Below, in pieces: positions 9,431 through 18,827 of a stretch of DNA of 64,000 nt. The translations under genes and the position numbers were made by a program. Every line of letters begins with the position of its first letter. The stretch's first letter is position 1. The stretch spans positions 172,345 to 236,344 of the forward strand of contig NZ_JAMQON010000006.1 in assembly GCF_031624395.1 (NCBI RefSeq), given 5' to 3'. The notes under the pieces are model-generated. The model was not told where the DNA came from and ran no database searches. It saw nothing but the letters and a program-made list of their open reading frames with translations. This DNA comes from Halomicroarcula saliterrae. Its GTDB lineage: Archaea; Halobacteriota; Halobacteria; Halobacteriales; Haloarculaceae.

Positions 9431-10285
9431 ATGAGCACCAAGGGCCACGCCACCGAAGCGACCGACGACGAACACTCCCGTGAGGAGCTGCGCACACAAC
9501 TCGAACTCCTGGCCGAGGAAAACGAGCGGCTCCACGAATCGTACGTGCAGGCCAAGACGACACAGTACCGCCAGACAGCTATCGGACTCTGTCTCGTCGG
9601 CGTCCTGGCAGTCGGCGGCGCAGTACTCCTCCCGAACGCGCGCGACGTCCTCGTTGCCCTCGCGGGTATCGGACTGTTCGGCGCTGTTCTCACCTACTAC
9701 CTCACCCCGGCGACGTTCGTCTCCGCGGAGGTCGGCAGGGACATCTACTCGGTGTTTGCCGGCAACGAGGCGGCGCTGGTCTCGGAGCTGGGCCTGTCGG
9801 ACGAGCGCGTCTACGTCCCGGTACGGAACGGTGACGAGGTCCGGTTGTTCGTCCCGCAGCGGTGGCCCTACGTCCTACCGGAGGAACGCGAGCTGTCCGG
9901 GACTATCGTGGTCCCCGAGGGCGACGCCACGCGCGGACTGGCGCTGGAACCCAGTGGGGGTCGCCTCTTGACAGCCGTGGAGGACGCCGTCAGCGGCGCG
10001 CTGGCCACCGAGCCCACGACCCTCACCGACCAGCTCTCCGACGCCGTGGTCGAGCAGTTCGAGATAGCCGAACACATCTCGAAGGGGACGGACACCGACG
10101 ACGGGACCATTACGGTCGCCGTCCGCGGGTCCGTCTACGGCAAGCCGACGCAGTTCGACCACCCGATAGCGTCCCTCCTCGCCGTGGGTCTGGCGTCCGG
10201 CCTCGGCGAACCGGTGTCCCTCGACGTGAACGAGGCCACTGACAACGAGGATACGTTCTTCGTCACCTGTAGCTGGGACGAGTAG
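9431..10285 (+). CDS. Haloarchaeal membrane protein of unknown function
   Basis: 284 aa. An N-terminal helical coiled coil (about residues 15-45) is followed by two transmembrane helices (about 50-90) and a soluble mixed alpha/beta region to the end. No catalytic motif was recognised. Codon use is typical of the host. It is probably transcribed separately from the DUF58 pair, 106 bp upstream. Confidence 0.7.
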   Translation: MSTKGHATEATDDEHSREELRTQLELLAEENERLHESYVQAKTTQYRQTAIGLCLVGVLAVGGAVLLPNARDVLVALAGIGLFGAVLTYYLTPATFVSAEVGRDIYSVFAGNEAALVSELGLSDERVYVPVRNGDEVRLFVPQRWPYVLPEERELSGTIVVPEGDATRGLALEPSGGRLLTAVEDAVSGALATEPTTLTDQLSDAVVEQFEIAEHISKGTDTDDGTITVAVRGSVYGKPTQFDHPIASLLAVGLASGLGEPVSLDVNEATDNEDTFFVTCSWDE

Positions 10286-10355
10286 CACGGAGCGGGTTGG
10301 GGTTAGACGGTCAGGACCACGACATTTATATCTGGGACCTACCTCTTCAAGGAAA

Positions 10356-11384
10356 ATGAGTCGGCTGCGAAATATATGGTTGCTCGTCCCGCGGCCACTC
10401 GCACGGGTCCCGGCCGACCTGGCAGCAGTCGGCGTGCTGGTACTCGCCACCAACGTACTGGTGTTTCTCCCAGTACTCCGGGACACTCCACTTCGCGTAC
10501 TCGTCGGCATTCCACTGGTGCTGTTCGCGCCCGGATACGCCCTACTCGCGGCCCTGTTTCCCGAATCGGGACTGGAAAAATCGTCCGTGAGAGACGACAG
10601 CGAACCCAAGCTGGACTCCCCAGCGGAGGGCGTCAGCATCGGGGGACTGGAGCGGGTGGCCCTATCGCTGGGACTGAGTATCGCCGTCGTGGCGCTCGCG
10701 GGGCTGTTGTTGAACTACACCCCGTGGGGAATCAGGTCAGTACCCATCATGGTCGCTCTCTCCGGATTTACGCTATCGTTCACCGGTATCGCCGTCCGTC
10801 GCCGGTGGGTGATACCGGAAGCGGACCGGTTTCGGGTTCCGTACCGAGACTGGTACGCGCGTGCCCGAGCGGAATTCGTCGCTCCCGACTCACAGACCGA
10901 CCTCGTCCTCAACGTGGGGCTCGTGGTGAGCGTGTTACTGTTAGCCACGAGCGTCGGATACGCCGTCTCCGTCCCACAGGAGGGCGAATCCTTCTCGGAG
11001 TTCTATCTGGTCACGGAGAACGAGTCCGGGCAACTGGTCGCCGACGACTATCCCACCGAGTTCGACCGCGGCCAGCCGCGGTCGCTGGTAGTGGGCATCA
11101 GCAACAACGAACACGAGCAGACGTCGTACACAGTCATCGTCCAGTTACAGCGTGTCACGCGGTTGGACAACGAGACCCGCATAGACGAATCGACGCAGCT
11201 GGCTCGGTACCAACCCACGCTGGCACACAACGAGACGTGGACACGACAACACTCGGTCGCCCCGGAGACGACCGGCAGTGGCCTCCGGCTCCGGTATCTG
11301 CTCTACCGCGGTCAGGTCGACGAGCCTATCGACCGCTCGGCCGCCTATCGAAAACTCCACCTCTGGGTGGACGTGACTCAGTAG
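10356..11384 (+). CDS. DUF1616 family membrane protein
   Basis: 342 aa. It matches the DUF1616 pattern: two N-terminal helices with RVLVGIPLVLFAPGYALLAALFP, two more helices near 105-150, one near 190, then an outward-facing domain with NxS/NxT sequons (NESG, NETR, NETW). The family is common in archaeal surface-glycan loci. Its role is not established. A TATA-like gacatttatatc lies about 30 nt before the ATG. Confidence 0.8.
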   Translation: MSRLRNIWLLVPRPLARVPADLAAVGVLVLATNVLVFLPVLRDTPLRVLVGIPLVLFAPGYALLAALFPESGLEKSSVRDDSEPKLDSPAEGVSIGGLERVALSLGLSIAVVALAGLLLNYTPWGIRSVPIMVALSGFTLSFTGIAVRRRWVIPEADRFRVPYRDWYARARAEFVAPDSQTDLVLNVGLVVSVLLLATSVGYAVSVPQEGESFSEFYLVTENESGQLVADDYPTEFDRGQPRSLVVGISNNEHEQTSYTVIVQLQRVTRLDNETRIDESTQLARYQPTLAHNETWTRQHSVAPETTGSGLRLRYLLYRGQVDEPIDRSAAYRKLHLWVDVTQ

Positions 11385-11422
11385 ACACATATTTTTATTT
11401 GCGGTGTCGAGAAGTGGTATAA

Positions 11423-11950
11423 ATGAGGCCGGTAGAGCACTTCGCCGTCGCTGTGATTCCAGTCCTCGTATACACCGTTGTTCGTCACCGCCGGCTCCCG
11501 TCCGGGCCGGGACTGCTACTGGTCTTGCTCGCGTCCCAGCTGCCCGACATCATCGACAAACCGCTCGCCTGGACGTTCGGTATCATTCCCAGCGGGCGCA
11601 TGCTGGCACACTCCGTGGTGGTCGCCGTCCCGATTCTCGTCGTGGGCACTGCCATCGCCGCCAGAAAAGGGGCTGGGCGTCGCGCCGTCCTGTTCAGTCT
11701 CGTCTATCTCGCACACATCGCGGGCGATTTCTATCAGCTACTCTGGAAGGGTCGGGACGCGTACTTTTATCCGAACCTGTTCTGGCCGCTGATGGAAGCG
11801 AATCCGGACCTGAACCCGTCCTTCGCGGCGAACGCTCCGCCGAACGATATGTTCATACTGGTTTCGCTAGTGGTCTTCCCGCTGGTGGTACTGTACGGAC
11901 TCGTCCACGTGGTTCTGTCCCGCCGACAGAATGGCGATTGGCACAGCTAG
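11423..11950 (+). CDS. YdjM/DUF457-like membrane-bound metal-dependent hydrolase
   Basis: 175 aa with four or five hydrophobic helices. It carries the family's scattered polar signature: an N-terminal His (VEHFAVA), QLPDIIDKP, GRMLAHS and AHIAGDFY, which resembles the His/Asp metal-site pattern of YdjM-type integral membrane hydrolases. The substrate is unknown. A TATA-like atttttattt sits about 30 nt upstream. Confidence 0.75.
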   Translation: MRPVEHFAVAVIPVLVYTVVRHRRLPSGPGLLLVLLASQLPDIIDKPLAWTFGIIPSGRMLAHSVVVAVPILVVGTAIAARKGAGRRAVLFSLVYLAHIAGDFYQLLWKGRDAYFYPNLFWPLMEANPDLNPSFAANAPPNDMFILVSLVVFPLVVLYGLVHVVLSRRQNGDWHS

Positions 11951-12235
11951 GGACTGAAGAGAAAGCCCGACTGTCTGTCCCGGTGTTTTCACGAGCGGGA
12001 ACTACTCCAGAACGTCTCGACTCGATGTCCGATAAATACTGTCTGGTCCGGTATTTAGGGGCTCTCAGCACGTCTTTACCGATGGCAGGTAGTTACCGCG
12101 TGGTAACACGATGGGGTGATGTTGATTATTAGCCACCACGTACTTATGTCGAGAATTCCCCTAATACTATCCACGTCCGCAGTCGTAATATGGTAGTCTC
12201 AGTGCCAGAATCTGCCCTCCGGACTCGATAGCTAT
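11951..12235. other. Intergenic region before the beta-helix gene
   Basis: 285 bp without a supported gene. It contains a perfect inverted repeat at 12092-12107 and AT-rich stretches near 12120-12170 that could hold the promoter of the next gene. Confidence 0.4.
12092..12107. promoter_or_regulatory. Perfect inverted repeat GTTACC-N4-GGTAAC
   Basis: Six-base arms separated by gcgt, about 130 bp before the start of the beta-helix gene. It could be a dimeric regulator site. No second copy was noticed in the window. Confidence 0.3.
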
Positions 12236-13537
12236 ATGTCAAAAGATAGCGAGCCGACGAAAGAAGAGCTCGAAGCGAGGATTGCGGCGCTCGAACGGAT
12301 AGTCGAGCGAGCGTTGCCGAGCCGGCGACAGGTACTCAAAGGCCTCGGCGTTCTTGGTGCAGGCGGGATATCGCTCGCAGCAAGCGGTTCGGCGGGTGCT
12401 TCCACGGGAGACGCGACACAGATCGGTACCCCCTCCGATAGACCGACCATCTACGCGGACGACATCGACGCGAACGCTCTCACTGTCGATACCGTCGAGA
12501 GCCACATCGACAACGGGACGAGAATCGTCCACGACGTATCTGAACTCCAGCGGACGCTAAACGATGCGGCCGATGCCGCCTCCGCGGACAGGCCACAGGC
12601 GGTCCATCTCGTCCCCGACAGGGTCTACGATATCACGGAGACGATAACCGTGCCCAGATTCGTCACTCTGTACAGTAACGCAGCTATCTTGCGCGTTCAA
12701 GAAGACAGAGACATCATCCGTATGGACGGAGGGAGCAGACAGGACGGTGTCTTGAAAATCAAGGTTCACGACTCGGTCAACTACAGTTCGGACGCGTTGA
12801 AGATATCCGCAGTCAGTTCACCCACAACACCGATTGCCAGGGCAGAATCAAACGTCGTTATCGGCGGTCCAGTGACCGTCGTCGGGTCCCGAAGCGGTGG
12901 CGCCGGCCTGGTTCTAGAAGGCGGTGACACATCCGGAAAGTACGTCACGCACTGCTATCTCAACGTGGTTACGATTGCCGGATTCGACATCGGAATCGAT
13001 GCTCGATCAGGTGCCAAAGGTAACGGATTTCTCAACAGCAACAAAGTTCCGAACTGTACCTTCCTGTTCTGCAACACGGCGATTCGACACACGGGAGCGT
13101 CCGAAGCGAAGGTACTGATCGGTGGGCACATTCAGGGCAGCAACGTCGATATCGGAGTCGATTCGTCAGATGCCGACGTCCCGATTACTGGCGGGTCAGT
13201 TCGATTTGACGGTCACTTCGAGGACGTTCACCAGACCAGATATCCCGTCCGCGGAGGCGATATGAAAATCACGACGAGGGGTGGCATTTCGAACTGGAAC
13301 AGCGACGGTCAGAACTGGTCCGGGTTGGGGCTTGGCACCACTATCGACGGGTTCGGCTACGAAAGCTCGGACGCCGTGGAACCGCACCCGCGTAACTGGC
13401 GTCCCGGAGACATGGTAATCTTTCAGAACACTGCTGACGGCAGCGGCAGCGGGCTCTACGTACGGACCGCACAGTGGCAGATGGCAAAAATCAGTGATGC
13501 GCCGCCACAGCCAAACAACAACAGTCTCTTCGAGTAG
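12236..13537 (+). CDS. Tat-exported right-handed beta-helix protein
   Basis: 433 aa. A short acidic helix predicted to form a coiled coil (residues 5-26) precedes a twin-arginine signal (SRRQVLK, Arg30-Arg31) and a hydrophobic stretch ending near Ala56. The remainder looks like a pectate-lyase-type beta-helix, with repeated short strands and Asn/Gly-rich turns from about 90 to 400. Such proteins bind or cleave polysaccharides, or serve as fibre proteins. No clear catalytic Asp triad was identified. Composition is less GC-rich than flanking genes. It sits at the start of the glycan region. Confidence 0.7.
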   Translation: MSKDSEPTKEELEARIAALERIVERALPSRRQVLKGLGVLGAGGISLAASGSAGASTGDATQIGTPSDRPTIYADDIDANALTVDTVESHIDNGTRIVHDVSELQRTLNDAADAASADRPQAVHLVPDRVYDITETITVPRFVTLYSNAAILRVQEDRDIIRMDGGSRQDGVLKIKVHDSVNYSSDALKISAVSSPTTPIARAESNVVIGGPVTVVGSRSGGAGLVLEGGDTSGKYVTHCYLNVVTIAGFDIGIDARSGAKGNGFLNSNKVPNCTFLFCNTAIRHTGASEAKVLIGGHIQGSNVDIGVDSSDADVPITGGSVRFDGHFEDVHQTRYPVRGGDMKITTRGGISNWNSDGQNWSGLGLGTTIDGFGYESSDAVEPHPRNWRPGDMVIFQNTADGSGSGLYVRTAQWQMAKISDAPPQPNNNSLFE

Positions 13538-13567
13538 CGCAGAACGACAGGCCCGCTGGGTGTCGGG

Positions 13568-14908
13568 TTACCGGTATCCGAGCGCTTCGAGCTGGTCCTG
13601 TACCATCGCCGACGCCTCGCCCTCGATATCCATGTCGTCCCAGCTGTCCGGAAGCTGTGCCACTAGCCGCTCCATGGTTTCCTCCGATAGCGTGTCGAAC
13701 GTCTCGCCACCGGCGTCTTTCACTGTCGCGCCCAGCGTGATATCTCTCGTCTGAGAGCGAATCACCTTCTCGTTCCCCTGATATACCGCTTTTCGTTCCG
13801 TTCCGTACCGGGTCGCCTCACAGACGGTCGAGCGGTCCGACGGAATCCCCTCGAACCAGCTGACACCGTCGAACGTCGGGTCCGTGATACCCACGCCGTC
13901 ACAGATTGTGCGTGGGATATCCCTGCCGTTAGGCAAGCCGGCAAACGTCGGGCCGTCGCGTGACGGATGATGCACCGCTAGTGGCACTCGGGCGATCTCA
14001 TCCAGCGGTGTGCCCCCGTGTCCGACACCGTAGTTCGGGCGCGAATCCGCGAACTGCTTGTCGAGTTCGTGGTTCTCCCACATGGCTTCGCCGTGGTCAC
14101 CGACGACGACAACGAGCGTGTCGTCCAAGATTTCAGAGAGGTGTGATTCGAGGGTGTCCTCTACGTAGTCGAGCGCCGCTTGGTAGAGTCGGAGTCGTTG
14201 TTCGCGCCACTGAGGCGGTGCAGCACTGTAGTCCTCGGTGTACTTGTCCAGTTCGGCCAGTCCTTCGAGGGACGTATCGACGTCTCGGTTTCGGACGTAC
14301 TCCTCCGGTGGCTCTATCGGGGCGTGCAGGTCACCGAGCTGCAGGTAGGCGTAGCTCAGCTCCCGATTGCGCCGCCAGCTTCGGTAGTCGGAGAGCACCG
14401 TTTCGGCGGGCGCGTCCCCGTAGACACGGTGGGACTGGTACCAGCCGTTGAGCGCGAGATACGGTGTGATGAACGCACTCCCGAGGTACGTCTCGTACCC
14501 CGCCGCTTCGAGCACCGCGGGGAGAGTCTCGGTGCCACCGTACTGCTTTGGAATGGCGAACGACTCGTCGTCCGGGTGCGTGTGCGCGACGGCGCCGTGT
14601 TCGTGCGGTGGGAGGCCAGTCTGCATCGACGTGACCGACGGAAACGTCCACGTCCCGGGAGCGACGGCTCTGGTGAAATCCAGCTGTAGGAGGTCCGGCG
14701 CAAAATCCGGTCGCAGCGCGTCGATAACCAGCACGACAACGTGGTCCGGTGCGTCGGGACCGGCCGTGGGCGACGCTGTCACCTCGTTCTGGTGCTTTTT
14801 GTCCGCCTGGCGCGAGAGATATCGATAGTACAGCGGACCGAAGTGAGTTTGCAAGTCTAACGGAGCCTTCTTCTGGGCTTTCCGAGCTAACTCGGTTATA
14901 CGAGACAT
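13568..14908 (-). CDS. Alkaline-phosphatase-superfamily hydrolase, sulfatase-like
   Basis: 446 aa. Motifs are a metal-site Asp63 (VLVIDALRPD), GTWTFPS with Thr88 where sulfatases carry the Cys or Ser of the formylglycine motif, and VVVGDHGE with later H residues (GVGHGG). Without Cys or Ser at that point formylglycine cannot form, so phosphoesterase, phosphodiester or phosphoglycerol-transfer chemistry is more likely than sulfatase activity. It ends in LEALGYR, a C-terminal motif shared with other family members in this window. It is likely to act on surface glycans. Confidence 0.75.
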   Translation of the reverse strand: MSRITELARKAQKKAPLDLQTHFGPLYYRYLSRQADKKHQNEVTASPTAGPDAPDHVVVLVIDALRPDFAPDLLQLDFTRAVAPGTWTFPSVTSMQTGLPPHEHGAVAHTHPDDESFAIPKQYGGTETLPAVLEAAGYETYLGSAFITPYLALNGWYQSHRVYGDAPAETVLSDYRSWRRNRELSYAYLQLGDLHAPIEPPEEYVRNRDVDTSLEGLAELDKYTEDYSAAPPQWREQRLRLYQAALDYVEDTLESHLSEILDDTLVVVVGDHGEAMWENHELDKQFADSRPNYGVGHGGTPLDEIARVPLAVHHPSRDGPTFAGLPNGRDIPRTICDGVGITDPTFDGVSWFEGIPSDRSTVCEATRYGTERKAVYQGNEKVIRSQTRDITLGATVKDAGGETFDTLSEETMERLVAQLPDSWDDMDIEGEASAMVQDQLEALGYR

Positions 14909-15048
14909 TCTCTCTAAAATTACGAAGGACCTCCGTCGTATTTATCGATGGCTACTTCGATGCGCTACTGGTAGTTTTTATTATATGTTTGCCCCTCTAA
15001 ATTTAACTTCTATGGGGGAGATTGTACCGAAGTGAGGGAATCAGAAGT

Positions 15049-15969
15049 ATGTATATCGTCCAATGGCTCCGGGAAAGCAAGGTGCGCATCCGACAGGACG
15101 GGATGACCGGTGCGAAGCGTTCATTGCAGCCAGTCAAGAACAAACTGATATCTCTGGGGGACGTTCTCACAGACTCCGGACGACCGATTTACGAGTTCGA
15201 CTGGGACCTCCTCGTTATCCTCGACGCCTGTCGACTAGATCTGATGCGGGAAGTGGCAGACGAATACGAGTGGATCGAGGACCTCGGGTCGATACGGTCC
15301 GTCAACAGCGCGACCGCCGCCTGGATGCGGGATACGTTTGTCCAGTCGTATCGTGAAGAGATGGCTGAAACGTCGTACGTCTGTGGGAACCCGTTCAGCG
15401 AAAGCCAGTTACGGGCGGGCGATTTTGCGGAACTTGCCGAGATATGGCAGTCCGCATGGGTGGAACCGGGAACGGTACCCCCAGAGGCGATTACCGACGA
15501 GACTATTCGGCGGATGCGTGATTCCGATACCGAGCGCGTCATCGCTCACTACATGCAGCCCCACTGTCCGTTCCTCGACGCTGACGACCTGAGCAAAGGG
15601 AAGGAACTGGACAATTTCGGCGATCAGGAGTGGCGAGATGTCTGGGAGAAACTGTCCGACGGGTCTCTGGAGAAGCAGGAAGTTTGGGAGGGGTATCGGC
15701 ATAACCTGCGCGCCGGACTCGACGAAGTCGAGACGCTCCTGAACAACGTCGATGCTGACCGCGTAATCGTGACATCGGATCACGGCAACGCACTCGGGGA
15801 GTGGACGGTGTACGGGCACCCGGGCGATATGCCGTTCGATTGCCTCCGAACCGTTCCCTGGATAGAGACAGACGCGACCGACAGCAAGACTAGAGACCCC
15901 GAGGATTGGACTGCCAACGAAGCCGATGCCGGACGGACGGAGCAACTGCATGCACTGGGGTACCGCTGA
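15049..15969 (+). CDS. Alkaline-phosphatase-superfamily protein, short form
   Basis: 306 aa from ATG 15049; a TTG at 15022 is also in frame. The first metal motif is DWDLLVILDACRLD (Asp59), the next conserved block is SVNSATAAWMRDTF, and the late metal motif is TSDHGN. The C-terminus is LHALGYR. It is clearly paralogous to the protein at 17715-18674. The family includes sulfatases and phosphotransferases, but no formylglycine motif is visible. Its place beside a flippase suggests modification of a surface polysaccharide. Confidence 0.65.
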   Translation: MYIVQWLRESKVRIRQDGMTGAKRSLQPVKNKLISLGDVLTDSGRPIYEFDWDLLVILDACRLDLMREVADEYEWIEDLGSIRSVNSATAAWMRDTFVQSYREEMAETSYVCGNPFSESQLRAGDFAELAEIWQSAWVEPGTVPPEAITDETIRRMRDSDTERVIAHYMQPHCPFLDADDLSKGKELDNFGDQEWRDVWEKLSDGSLEKQEVWEGYRHNLRAGLDEVETLLNNVDADRVIVTSDHGNALGEWTVYGHPGDMPFDCLRTVPWIETDATDSKTRDPEDWTANEADAGRTEQLHALGYR

Positions 15970-15998
15970 CACTGGGTTGCGTTCCCTCTAGAAACGGG

Positions 15999-17519
15999 CT
16001 ACATGAACCGTTGCACCGGTTCGAGGTCGATCCCCGTACGTTCTGCAACTCGGTCGAGGAGCTCTCTATCTGTCGAATCGAGGCTTTTGGTCCCGACCGT
16101 CGAGATGAGGGCGACGAGTCCGAACAGCGCACCGATGCCACACAGCGCGAGCAGACTGTATTCGTTCCCGCGAGTCACGTATCGGACTCCTACTGCGAAG
16201 ACGACCGTCACTACGGCGGGTTTGAAATTGTTGAACGCGAACGGATGGATTCCCAAGAGTCGATAGATGATAGCGACTTCCACGACGTTGTACACGACGT
16301 AGCCGACGACAGTCGCGAACGCTGCACCGGTAATCCCGTAGCGAGGGATGAGATAGAGATTGAGAGCCACGTTGACCACGAGGCCAGCTAGAGCCGAGCC
16401 CAACTCTATTTCGGTCCGGTCCATCGCTTTCACGATATCACCGTCTAGCCCGACCATTGCACGAAAGGACTGTCCAGCGACCAACACAGCGAGTGCCGGC
16501 GCAGCAGGGAGATAGGCCACACCGAACAGCGTGCGAACGACATCCTCGGCAAACAGCGAAAAGACGAGCACTATCGGGAGTGTCCCGATTATCAGCCATT
16601 TAGTCGAAACGGAGTAGAACGACCCCAGTCCCGAGATATCGCCTTCCTCGTAGTACTGCGTCGCTGTCGGTAAGAAGAGGAACGTAAACGCGGTCATGAG
16701 CAGCGTGGAAATCTGTTGGAGTGGCTGTATCGCCCGGTAAAACCCGACTTGGCTCGACTCGAGGAAGTATCCGATCATCAGGATATCGAAATACGAGAGA
16801 AACGTGAAGATGTACGTGCTCATCGCGAGCGGCAGCGAAAACCGTCCGAGACGGCCAAGTATCTCTTTTCTGGGACGAAACGTGACGATGTCCGACACCG
16901 GATACTGGTCCCGCAAAAAAAAGAGCGCAGAGACGGTGATCAACAACGGCAGGCCGATCCAGTACCCGATAGCCGCGTTGGTCGGCATCCCCAGATACAG
17001 CGCGCTACCCAAGAACGCAAAAGGAATCAGCCGGCCGAAGATGTCTCGTGAGAGCACAGCAGCGAGAGACCGCTCTTCGGCTCGTAGTGCGTTGAACACG
17101 ATGCCTCTGACGATCAGTAGTAGCACGAGCGGGGCGAAGACGACGAGGTAGCTACTCACGAGAGAGTCGTCCACAAACGTCGCGATGAGTTCCCGCGTCA
17201 TCAGAAGCCCCGCGCCGAGCAATACGCCGGAGAACACTGCCAGAACGAATCCGTGCTGGAGAATCCGGAGTTTGTCTGACCGTTCCGTCTCGGCCGACAT
17301 GAGGCGGGTCACTCCATCCTGGAGACCGAAGTTTCCGATGCGGCCACAAAGGAGCGTAATCGTGTATGCCAGCGCGAGTGACCCGTACGTCTCTGGGGGC
17401 AGAGACCGGACGATGAGCGCTTCTCCGAGGAGACCGAGGGCCTTCCCAAAGACCAATCCGACGAAAACGACCGCTGAGCTTTTAAGAAGGTCACCGATTT
17501 TATTTTCGAGCTTCCCCAC
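15999..17519 (-). CDS. Wzx-like polysaccharide flippase
   Basis: 506 aa from a GTG at 17519. An ATG at 17591 would add 24 residues in AT-rich DNA and is less likely. There are about 14 predicted transmembrane helices with the MOP-superfamily pattern (KSSAVVFVGLVFGKALGLLGEALIVRSLPPETYG near the start). These proteins flip lipid-linked oligosaccharides across the membrane. It is surrounded by sulfatase-like and glycosyltransferase genes, which fits a repeat-unit exporter. Confidence 0.85.
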   Translation of the reverse strand: MGKLENKIGDLLKSSAVVFVGLVFGKALGLLGEALIVRSLPPETYGSLALAYTITLLCGRIGNFGLQDGVTRLMSAETERSDKLRILQHGFVLAVFSGVLLGAGLLMTRELIATFVDDSLVSSYLVVFAPLVLLLIVRGIVFNALRAEERSLAAVLSRDIFGRLIPFAFLGSALYLGMPTNAAIGYWIGLPLLITVSALFFLRDQYPVSDIVTFRPRKEILGRLGRFSLPLAMSTYIFTFLSYFDILMIGYFLESSQVGFYRAIQPLQQISTLLMTAFTFLFLPTATQYYEEGDISGLGSFYSVSTKWLIIGTLPIVLVFSLFAEDVVRTLFGVAYLPAAPALAVLVAGQSFRAMVGLDGDIVKAMDRTEIELGSALAGLVVNVALNLYLIPRYGITGAAFATVVGYVVYNVVEVAIIYRLLGIHPFAFNNFKPAVVTVVFAVGVRYVTRGNEYSLLALCGIGALFGLVALISTVGTKSLDSTDRELLDRVAERTGIDLEPVQRFM

Positions 17520-17714
17520 AGTTGAATTCGGCCTCAACTCTGTGATGGCGGTACAAATGTACTTTGTTTTTGTATGAGAGAACAGATACAATCAGGACCA
17601 GAGCGAGTATCGCGATTGATATGACCACCCAGGCCCGAGAGCGTCGTCTGAGTACGACCGACCCGGTGTGGCGTCTACGAGGGTGGCTGATGCGCCCGAT
17701 ACCACAATGAGACG

Positions 17715-18674
17715 TTATTCGAAGTAGCCCAGATTCCGAAGTGTCTCCTTTACATCGCCCGAGGTTTCGGTTCGGATATCGATTTCGGGTTCGACTGTTC
17801 CTGTGTCTCTCGCAGTTGTCTCGGCCCACGGGACCTTTCGTAGCGCAGGGTGTAGTATCCCGACACCGTGGTCGTGGAGGCCGAACTCACCGAAAAGTTC
17901 ACCATGGTCGGCTGTAATCACGACTTTCTGTGCGGAGAAGTTCTCCAGTAGTCGAGCCACCTCGTCGAGCACGTATCGGAGGTTATCCAGATACTCCGCC
18001 CAGATTCTGTCCTTGTCACCACCGTTGCGTAGCTCTTCCAATGGTTTCGCCTGCCAGTCATCGAGAGATGATTGGGAACGGTTGGCGAGATACGGCGCGT
18101 GCGGTTGCATGTAGTGGACGATCGTTTTCGTCGGGGATTCGGCCCGTCCGACTCTGATGGTGTAGTCTGTCACGTCTTCAGCGTACGGCGTGTGACCGTG
18201 TTCGTGGCGGTCCGACAGGTCCCAGATTCGGTGACACGAGTCCAGATCGTCCGAATCGACCACGTCGCGACTGACGAGGGGAGCGAGCCACCGTTGTGTG
18301 CTCATCCACGTCCCCTGGGTCGCGCCCCACTCTGTCCAGTCCGGCTCCTCATCGAGGACGTCCGCAGCGAACCCGTTCGCAGTGATGTACGTAGTCTCGG
18401 ATATCTGGTCGCTGTACCTCTCCTGAAACGTGTTCGCTATCCATTCTTTGGATGTCGAACCGACCGACCAGATAGCGCCTACATCGCCGATGAAATCGTA
18501 CTCCGCCCGCACCGCTTCGAGCGCATCGACACGACAACAGTCCAGTACGACAAGTAGGTCCCAGTCGCGGTCGTACACGTTCGTTCCAAGCTGCCACTGC
18601 TTGGTCGCTGCCAGGGATCCGAAGGCGCAGAATCCGTACAGTTCCTTTGCCAAGCTATCAGTTCCGAGCTCCAT
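17715..18674 (-). CDS. Alkaline-phosphatase-superfamily protein, short form, paralog
   Basis: 319 aa from ATG 18674. Upstream codons to 18818 lie in AT-rich promoter-like DNA and look non-coding. Shared with the 15049 protein are DWDLLVVLDCCRVD near the N-terminus, SVGSTSKEWIANTF, HYMQPHAPYL and TADHGELFGEFGLHDHG. The C-terminus ends NLGYFE, a variant of the LGY tail. A phosphotransferase, phosphatase or sulfatase role on surface glycans is inferred. Confidence 0.65.
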   Translation of the reverse strand: MELGTDSLAKELYGFCAFGSLAATKQWQLGTNVYDRDWDLLVVLDCCRVDALEAVRAEYDFIGDVGAIWSVGSTSKEWIANTFQERYSDQISETTYITANGFAADVLDEEPDWTEWGATQGTWMSTQRWLAPLVSRDVVDSDDLDSCHRIWDLSDRHEHGHTPYAEDVTDYTIRVGRAESPTKTIVHYMQPHAPYLANRSQSSLDDWQAKPLEELRNGGDKDRIWAEYLDNLRYVLDEVARLLENFSAQKVVITADHGELFGEFGLHDHGVGILHPALRKVPWAETTARDTGTVEPEIDIRTETSGDVKETLRNLGYFE

Positions 18675-18827
18675 CAGTTGATTTAGAGTACAGCGTAAAG
18701 AATTTTTATTCTTCTCGTTGATATAACAAGAGATATTTATATCCACTAATCGATAAATTTTTGTTCGATAGATAGTGTAATAATATTCAGCTAATGTTCC
18801 GGGCGCGATTCTTGCCATTTATACATC

